DNA from: Brevibacillus humidisoli | GTDB taxonomy: Bacteria > Bacillota > Bacilli > Brevibacillales > Brevibacillaceae | DNA length: 64,000 nucleotides | Direction: 5' to 3' | NCBI RefSeq assembly: GCF_020923435.1 | Contig: NZ_CP087263.1 | Coordinates: forward strand, 2,871,970-2,935,969 | In this document: positions 59,134 to 64,000 of the stretch, piece after piece | Numbering within the stretch: the stretch's first letter is position 1 | Layout of the letters: every line of letters starts with the position of its first letter | Program-made: the position numbers and the translations under genes | The notes under the pieces: generated by a model | What the model was told of the DNA's origin: nothing | Seen by the model: the letters and a program-made list of their open reading frames with translations, nothing else | Database searches by the model: none

Positions 59134-59162
59134 AGCCGACTTTCCTTCTCGGAAAATCGGCT
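59134..59162. terminator. Bidirectional terminator
   Basis: AGCCGACTTTCC-TTCTC-GGAAAATCGGCT between the convergent oxidoreductase and GNAT genes, with A/T-rich flank. Confidence 0.7.
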
Positions 59163-59185
59163 CTTCGTTGATCATTATCATCCTA

Positions 59186-59719
59186 TCATGCGGTTCCGTA
59201 TTCCCCGCTTAATATCGACATGACAATCAACGATTCATAGTCATCAGAAGAGCCCTCCACCTTTATACATTCGCGAAGGGTCCCTTCTATGACAAATCCT
59301 TCTGAACGGTACAGATGCTGGGCTCTGCCGTTTCCTTCCTTCACGTCCAACCACAGCCGGTGGGCCCTGCACTCGGTAAACACCCAGTGTTTGATCAACT
59401 GCAGAGCCTCTCTTCCGTACCCCTTTCCTCTCTCCGCCAAGGCAATCCGCAACAATTCCACGCTTCTATTGGGGTTCTTCAGCCCGGCGATGATCACATA
59501 ACCAAGCGGCCTCCTCTCCGCCAACGCCTCGATCAGCAGATAAGCATAATCATTGTTCAGCATCGCCGTATGATGCTGCTCGCCCGACCATTGACTGACA
59601 TACTGCCGATTCTCCGTCTCTCCTTCTGTCCGCAAGATGAAGGGCAAGTCGTCACGTCCGGCATGGCGCAATCTGATACGTTCTGACTGGGCGATGCCGA
59701 TCCGATTTTGATCCTTCAA
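59186..59719 (-). CDS. GNAT family acetyltransferase
   Basis: 177 aa from TTG 59719 (GGGGAGG 9 nt upstream). RIRLRHAGRDDLPFILR beginning, motif A IALAERGKGYGREALQLIKHWVF, motif B LDVKEGNGRAQHLYRSEGFVIEG. RimJ/RimL-like; substrate unknown. Confidence 0.9.
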   Translation of the reverse strand: MKDQNRIGIAQSERIRLRHAGRDDLPFILRTEGETENRQYVSQWSGEQHHTAMLNNDYAYLLIEALAERRPLGYVIIAGLKNPNRSVELLRIALAERGKGYGREALQLIKHWVFTECRAHRLWLDVKEGNGRAQHLYRSEGFVIEGTLRECIKVEGSSDDYESLIVMSILSGEYGTA

Positions 59720-59752
59720 CCACGTTTTCCTCCCCTCTGAGTGCCGAGCTTC

Positions 59753-60181
59753 TTAATATGTACCTGACAACCCGGATGTGTTCATCAAAACAACTCGCCA
59801 ACCATCTGGATCTTCGATTGTGATCCCGCTTCGACGCCAGTATGGATTTTCCGGTTCAACCGGGGGACCGAAGCCCAGCTTCTCCAATCTGGTGACGATC
59901 GCATCCCTTGCCTCCTGATCCGGGATATAAAAGACGAGCAGATTATCCTTAGTCGGTGCGGGACATGGACTCCCCTCCACATGCTGGGTAAATTCCAGAT
60001 GATAGTCCACCCCCGGCAGCCCAAACATCACACCATCATAGCCATCATGTCCCTCAAAAGCGGCGACTTGCCTCAAGCCAAGCCCATCCCGATAAAACGT
60101 AATGATCTTGTCAAGCTGGTCCGTCGGCCGCGCTACCCGAAACTGTACCACCGGCAGCTGCGCTGACCATACTTTGCTCAT
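59753..60181 (-). CDS. VOC-superfamily protein (glyoxalase/bleomycin resistance-like, YycE-type)
   Basis: 142 aa. Paired beta-alpha-beta modules with FRVARPTDQLDKIITFYRDGLGL, HLEFTQHVEG, and ITIEDPDGWRVVLMN (metal Glu region). Sequence resembles YycE of Bacillus. AGGAGGTATAGGC before ATG. Separated by 33 nt from the GNAT gene; likely co-transcribed. Confidence 0.87.
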   Translation of the reverse strand: MSKVWSAQLPVVQFRVARPTDQLDKIITFYRDGLGLRQVAAFEGHDGYDGVMFGLPGVDYHLEFTQHVEGSPCPAPTKDNLLVFYIPDQEARDAIVTRLEKLGFGPPVEPENPYWRRSGITIEDPDGWRVVLMNTSGLSGTY

Positions 60182-60306
60182 GCCTATACCTCCTGTTTTC
60201 CGTTTCTGTTTCCCGCAATCATTCGCACCTGTTAAAGCAATTTCCTCCAGCGATTCCCATGTTTATCCGTGGTGGATAGGGGGTAAAAACATCGTGGTGA
60301 TGGCGG

Positions 60307-60669
60307 ATGACCAACAAAGCAGAAAAAAATCATTCCATGCTGCAAGACGAGCTGCTCCATCTACTCGCCCGGTACCGGAAAAAACCGTATATGCCAGTCT
60401 GGGGCGAGCTGTTTTATATGTTGCGTCAATTCAAGCAGTTGTCCATCAAGCAGAAAATGGATCTCGAAGTATATCCACTGCAGCCAACAGGACAGCTCAT
60501 CTACGAGTACCAAACGGGCAAATTTGTCGCTCAGGTCCCAGAGCTCAATCTCTACATTACACTAGAATTGGAAGAGTGTGTCGATTCCCTGATCAGTGGA
60601 AGGTTCCGACCGGCACCGCGCAACTCCCATCCTGCCGGAGTGCTGCAGGCTAACCGCGAACACGTGTAA
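60307..60669 (+). CDS. Hypothetical protein
   Basis: 120 aa from ATG 60307 with only a weak GGTGATGG ribosome site. Helical N-terminal half (ELLHLLARYRKKPYMPVWGELFYMLRQF) and beta-like C-terminus. I recognise no family. The convergent [2Fe-2S] gene ends 20 nt away. Confidence 0.55.
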   Translation: MTNKAEKNHSMLQDELLHLLARYRKKPYMPVWGELFYMLRQFKQLSIKQKMDLEVYPLQPTGQLIYEYQTGKFVAQVPELNLYITLELEECVDSLISGRFRPAPRNSHPAGVLQANREHV

Positions 60670-60688
60670 CAGATACGCTCCGTCTTGA

Positions 60689-61066
60689 CTACTGACTGGG
60701 TATAGACCGTTTAAACGTCCCTTTTGCCGCTCCCTCCATCCGTAAAAACGAACCATCGGCATACCGATGGGACAGCAAATGGTCGAGCGGCTTCCCGGCA
60801 AGCAAATGCTGGCCAACCAGTGCCGCAGCATCTGCCGGTTGCAGATTTCGGTACCATGTCCCTTCCGGGTACACGATTACCACACATGCGTCTTCACAGC
60901 GACCGTTGCACCTTGTTCGGGTGGTGTGGATCAAGTCATCAGCCTGTTGACGCTGAATCTCCTGACGAATGGCCAGGGTCACCTCTTCTCCTCCCATTTT
61001 CGAGCAGCTTCCGCCATTACAGATGAACACATGATGCTTTGTTTTCGTTAAATCCCATGTAGACAT
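60689..61066 (-). CDS. Thioredoxin-like [2Fe-2S] ferredoxin-domain protein
   Basis: 125 aa. CNGGSCSKMGG and CNGRCEDAC supply the four Cys of a thioredoxin-fold [2Fe-2S] cluster, with HHVFICNGG at the start and VIVYPEGTWYRNL typical of the (2Fe-2S) ferredoxin domain found near cobalamin or metal-handling genes. A Zur-like box lies 120 nt upstream, so metal-dependent expression is possible. ATG 61066. Confidence 0.85.
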   Translation of the reverse strand: MSTWDLTKTKHHVFICNGGSCSKMGGEEVTLAIRQEIQRQQADDLIHTTRTRCNGRCEDACVVIVYPEGTWYRNLQPADAAALVGQHLLAGKPLDHLLSHRYADGSFLRMEGAAKGTFKRSIPSQ

Positions 61067-61419
61067 GCCACATCTATCCTTTCAGCGTTCTGTTTTTCTG
61101 TTGCACTCCAGACGTTATCCATCTTTTCTACGTACGGCCCCCTCGTCTCCCCATCGCAATAGCCACAAATCGATTGGTGATATTGGCAATTCGTAATAAT
61201 TATGATTTACATCATACTATAGATTGAATCTCTTGCCTAGATTGAGGCGGCCTCTGTACGTGCTCCCTCCCCTCTGTCCGACCTGCGCAGATGGCAATCG
61301 AACACTCAGTCTTCCAATATTACCCGTAATATTATGACAATTATGAACTCCCGGTTTCCCATCTCGGCAACTCGGGAATAACTTCTGACGAGACTGGATT
61401 CAACAGGAGGGAAACATCT
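61067..61419. other. Divergent intergenic region with Zur-like box
   Basis: 353 nt without gene. It holds the Zur-like box at 61188-61208 and, just beside it, the inverted repeat TATGAT-N4-ATCATA. No clear sigma-D promoter for the chemoreceptor was found. Confidence 0.4.
61188..61208. promoter_or_regulatory. Candidate Zur (zinc uptake regulator) box
   Basis: The core TCGTAATAATTATGA differs from the Bacillus Zur consensus TCGTAATnATTACGA at one base, and the flanks AA and TTT also match. Located between the [2Fe-2S] protein and the chemoreceptor. Confidence 0.55.
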
Positions 61420-63486
61420 ATGAAAACCATCAACCTGTCCGTCAAGCAGAAGCTGTTGCATTCGTTTCTAATTTTGCTATTGCCTGTATTGGTGCTCGGG
61501 TTTTTCTCGTATCAAACGGCAAAAGACGTGATTCAAGATTTGTTGCTGCAAAACTCAAGGCAAAGCACGGCAATCGTTGATAACCTGATTACGGACATCA
61601 TCCAGCCTAAAATCAATGCCGCCAACTACTTCAGCCAAGTGATCAGAGTGACCGATGAAAACGACGAGGAAACGGAAGCGATCCATGAGATGTTCAAGCA
61701 GTACCACCAGCACAATCCGGACGCTATCCCCTACGTCGGATTGGACAGCGGCCGTTATATTGATTCAGCCGATAATTCACTCGACGTCGCCTCTTACGAC
61801 CCCAGAACCCGTCCGTGGTACAAGCTGGCAATGGAACACAAAGGAGAAGTAGTGATTACCGAACCATACCTCAGCAGCAATGGCGACCGGATGGATGTCA
61901 CCATAGCAAAGACGCTGGCCAATGGAAAGGGAGTATTCGCCTTTGACCTCAATCTCAGCGCGCTGGCAGCACGAACGCTGGAAGTGGAGATTGGTCGAGG
62001 CGGGTTCTCTTTTATCCTGGATAAAAACGGAAAAGTCATTTATCACCCGAAAGTAAAAGCGGGGACGCCTGCTTCCTCATATCTGAGCCAGATAATGGCG
62101 CAAAATGAGGGAACGTTTGACTATGTGGACCAGGGAGTAACGATCGGGGAAACCCTCCCGCAAGAGGGGGCTGAGCAAAATGAGGAAGGAGCGCAAACCA
62201 AGCTGCAGGAATTAACGCAGCAGATCCAGATTAATGACGGCAGATCAAAACAAATGGTCTTTTTGACCAACGAATTGACCGGTTGGAAAATAGGCGGCAC
62301 TTGGGTACCGTCAGAAAACGCTGCGGAATTGAATCAAATATTTATGATCACCGGGTTCGTCGTGATTGCTTCCTTGATCATCAGCGCAGGTATCATGTAT
62401 TACATCATTCGTTCCATTACCCGACCGCTTGCTGTTCTGGTCGAGGCCGCAGACGAGGTAAGCAAAGGCGACCTGACCCGTCAAATAATCCTCTCCTCCA
62501 AGGATGAATTCTCCAAACTGGCCGACAGTTTCAACAGGATGAGGACATCGCTGCGAGACGTCTTGCAGCAGGTCAAGCAGTCCTCCGCTCACATCGCAGT
62601 CTCCTCCGATGACTTGGGGCAGGTCGTCCAAACGGTCTCTGCCTCTTCTGGCCAAGTATTTGATTCGGTACGAGAGATGGTGCAAGGGACGGAGAAACAG
62701 GTCCAAGGTTCGCTGGAGACGAACAAAACAATGGAAGAGATGGCGATTGGTATCGGGCGAATTGCCGAATCGGCCAATACCGTGACCGAAACCGCCCATC
62801 AGGCAACAGAAGAAGCACACAAGGGGAATACAGCCCTGCAAGATTCGATTAACCAGATGGGCCTCATCTCCCGATCGGTCAACGACTCTGCCCAGGTCAT
62901 CAAAATGTTGGAAGACCGCTCCAAAGAGATCAATCAAATCATTGGTATCATCACGGATATTGCTTCCCAGACCAATCTGCTTGCCTTAAATGCGGCGATT
63001 GAAGCAGCGCGAGCAGGCGAACAAGGCAAAGGCTTCGCCGTGGTAGCCGACGAAGTGAGGAAACTGGCGGAGCAGTCCAGTACATCCGCTCACCAGATCG
63101 CAGACCTGATCCTGGAGATTCAGCAAGAGACAAACAGGGCAGGAGAGCTTGCCCGTGTCGGTACCCAAGAGGTGGAAAAAGGGCGCATCGTAGTGACAGA
63201 TGCTGGCGAGACGTTTGCCCGCATCCTGTCTGCTTCGCAAAAAGTCTCCGAAGAGATGGAGGACATCTCAGCAAGCGCTCAGCAGCTCTATGCCTCCTCA
63301 GAAGAGGTCACTTCCTCGGTGAACGAGATGAGCCATGTGGCAAAAGAAGTGGCGGCGGCTACAGAAGGGGTGACGCAAGTATCCACGGAGACCAAAGAAT
63401 TAGTGGAAAAAATGTCCCATTCGTTCCAGACGCTCACCGATATGGCGCAAAATCTGAATGAACTGGTTGGCCGATTTAAAATCTAA
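61420..63486 (+). CDS. Methyl-accepting chemotaxis protein with dCache sensor
   Basis: 688 aa. TM1 about 12-30; extracellular dCache-type ligand domain (about 35-300) with [11 protein letters not shown], the typical ligand-pocket motif; TM2 about 305-328; HAMP ([22 protein letters not shown]); signalling domain with [43 protein letters not shown]. Small-molecule ligand unknown. AGGAGGG before ATG 61420. Confidence 0.95.
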   Translation: MKTINLSVKQKLLHSFLILLLPVLVLGFFSYQTAKDVIQDLLLQNSRQSTAIVDNLITDIIQPKINAANYFSQVIRVTDENDEETEAIHEMFKQYHQHNPDAIPYVGLDSGRYIDSADNSLDVASYDPRTRPWYKLAMEHKGEVVITEPYLSSNGDRMDVTIAKTLANGKGVFAFDLNLSALAARTLEVEIGRGGFSFILDKNGKVIYHPKVKAGTPASSYLSQIMAQNEGTFDYVDQGVTIGETLPQEGAEQNEEGAQTKLQELTQQIQINDGRSKQMVFLTNELTGWKIGGTWVPSENAAELNQIFMITGFVVIASLIISAGIMYYIIRSITRPLAVLVEAADEVSKGDLTRQIILSSKDEFSKLADSFNRMRTSLRDVLQQVKQSSAHIAVSSDDLGQVVQTVSASSGQVFDSVREMVQGTEKQVQGSLETNKTMEEMAIGIGRIAESANTVTETAHQATEEAHKGNTALQDSINQMGLISRSVNDSAQVIKMLEDRSKEINQIIGIITDIASQTNLLALNAAIEAARAGEQGKGFAVVADEVRKLAEQSSTSAHQIADLILEIQQETNRAGELARVGTQEVEKGRIVVTDAGETFARILSASQKVSEEMEDISASAQQLYASSEEVTSSVNEMSHVAKEVAAATEGVTQVSTETKELVEKMSHSFQTLTDMAQNLNELVGRFKI

Positions 63487-63499
63487 GCTGTGCAGATTG

Positions 63500-63525
63500 G
63501 GTCCCGCTTAAGCGGGGCCTTTTTT
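63500..63525 (+). terminator. Terminator after chemoreceptor
   Basis: GGTCCCGCTTAAGCGGGGCC followed by six T, 14 nt after the stop. Confidence 0.85.
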
Positions 63526-63623
63526 CCTTTCCAGAGGTCCTGCTGCTGGGAAGAATGGAATCGCATGCATTTCGCTCCCCTCTTGTTCGAATACTACAAG
63601 ATAATGGATAAGGAGGGATCATC

Positions 63624-64000
63624 TTGGCAGATCAACAGCGCTCCTCCGGGGCTCGCAATCCGCAACCGGATTTTATTCCGTACATCCCCCCGCACGAACG
63701 TCGACCGGAAATGACCTGGACAGCCTTTTTGTTGGGCGGCATCCTGGCGATCTTATTCGGTGCCGCCAATGCTTACCTGGGCTTGATCGTTGGGATGACC
63801 GTAAGTGCTTCTATTCCAGCCGCCGTTATTTCCATGGCGATTTTGCGAGGAATTCTACGCCGCAGCTCGATCCTGGAAAACAATATGGTGCAGACGATTA
63901 CCTCCGTCGGGGAGTCACTCGCAGCTGGTGTGATCTTTACACTGCCCGCCCTGTTTATCTGGAACCTGAATCCCAGTCTGTCGACCATCGCTGTCATCGC
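63624..64000 (+). CDS. OPT-family oligopeptide transporter, partial (C-terminus beyond window)
   Basis: First 125 residues from TTG 63624 (AAGGAGGG 7 nt upstream). Begins with a Pro/Gln-rich cytoplasmic leader ending PHERRPEMT, then TWTAFLLGGILAILFGAANAYLGLIVGMTVSASIPAAV, the signature opening of OPT proteins, and NNMVQTITSVGESLAAGVIFTLPAL. Uptake of small peptides or metal chelates is expected. Confidence 0.88.
   Translation, partial: MADQQRSSGARNPQPDFIPYIPPHERRPEMTWTAFLLGGILAILFGAANAYLGLIVGMTVSASIPAAVISMAILRGILRRSSILENNMVQTITSVGESLAAGVIFTLPALFIWNLNPSLSTIAVI

Noticed and set aside
1-64000. Prophage, integrase, transposase, tRNA or rRNA genes
   Set aside because: None recognised in any frame or strand by reading; the tad AT-rich module has no attached mobility gene.

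Overview
The window reads as chromosomal DNA of an endospore-forming, moderately high-GC member of the Bacillales, most like Brevibacillus or a related Paenibacillaceae genus. This rests on gene content and order: cwlJ-gerQ, ytxC-thrS-infC-rpmI-rplT, a CotF-type coat protein, bpsA-bpsB-like genes, a HemAT-type sensor, a T-box and an L20-type leader, plus strong AGGAGG ribosome sites with many GTG/TTG starts. The genus is an inference. I saw no tRNA, rRNA, CRISPR array, transposase or prophage module.

Layout. 1-2.5 kb: cell-wall enzymes (partial amidase, L,D-transpeptidase), a secreted protein of unknown function and a small Cys-rich protein. 2.6-8.4 kb: translation block on the minus strand (rplT, rpmI, infC with an ATT start, L20-type leader, thrS with T-box), then ytxC and mqnC (futalosine menaquinone route). 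8.5-14 kb: coat protein, DedA protein, and an acyl-CoA dehydrogenase/ligase pair under a MerR regulator with a 16-bp palindrome in its promoter. 14-22.7 kb: lipoprotein, frameshifted orphan BceB-type permease, CPA2 antiporter, cwlJ-gerQ, type III PKS with methyltransferase, GNAT.

22.8-36.1 kb: the main accessory region, a minus-strand Tad-type pilus locus: cpaB, tadZ, tadA, tadB, tadC, flp pilin, TadE- and TadG-like pseudopilins. Interleaved are two von Willebrand A (VWA) lipoproteins, a secreted protein with 24 exact five-residue proline repeats, and two unknown proteins. No prepilin peptidase is seen. The part from about 26.7 to 30.8 kb is visibly AT-richer than the flanks. A truncated third VWA lipoprotein lies at 39.9-40.6 kb, and a duplicated 68-aa membrane gene, one copy with an in-frame stop, closes the locus.

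36.4-41 kb: gene remnants, bdbC/bdbD-like thiol oxidoreductases, and a zinc operon (czrA, CDF exporter, sirtuin) with a perfect 20-bp CzrA-type operator. 41-53.6 kb: a long minus-strand operon with IclR regulator, oligopeptide ABC transporter, DUF917 protein, AroM-like protein, M24 peptidase, class-V aminotransferase-fold protein and two paralogous aminopeptidases. This looks like uptake and breakdown of a peptide or modified amino-acid derivative. 53.7-64 kb: Fur-box flavodoxin, DUF2935-like protein, HemAT sensor, VUT transporter, a putative small toxin-like ORF, oxidoreductase, GNAT, VOC protein, [2Fe-2S] protein near a Zur-like box, a dCache chemoreceptor and the start of an OPT transporter.
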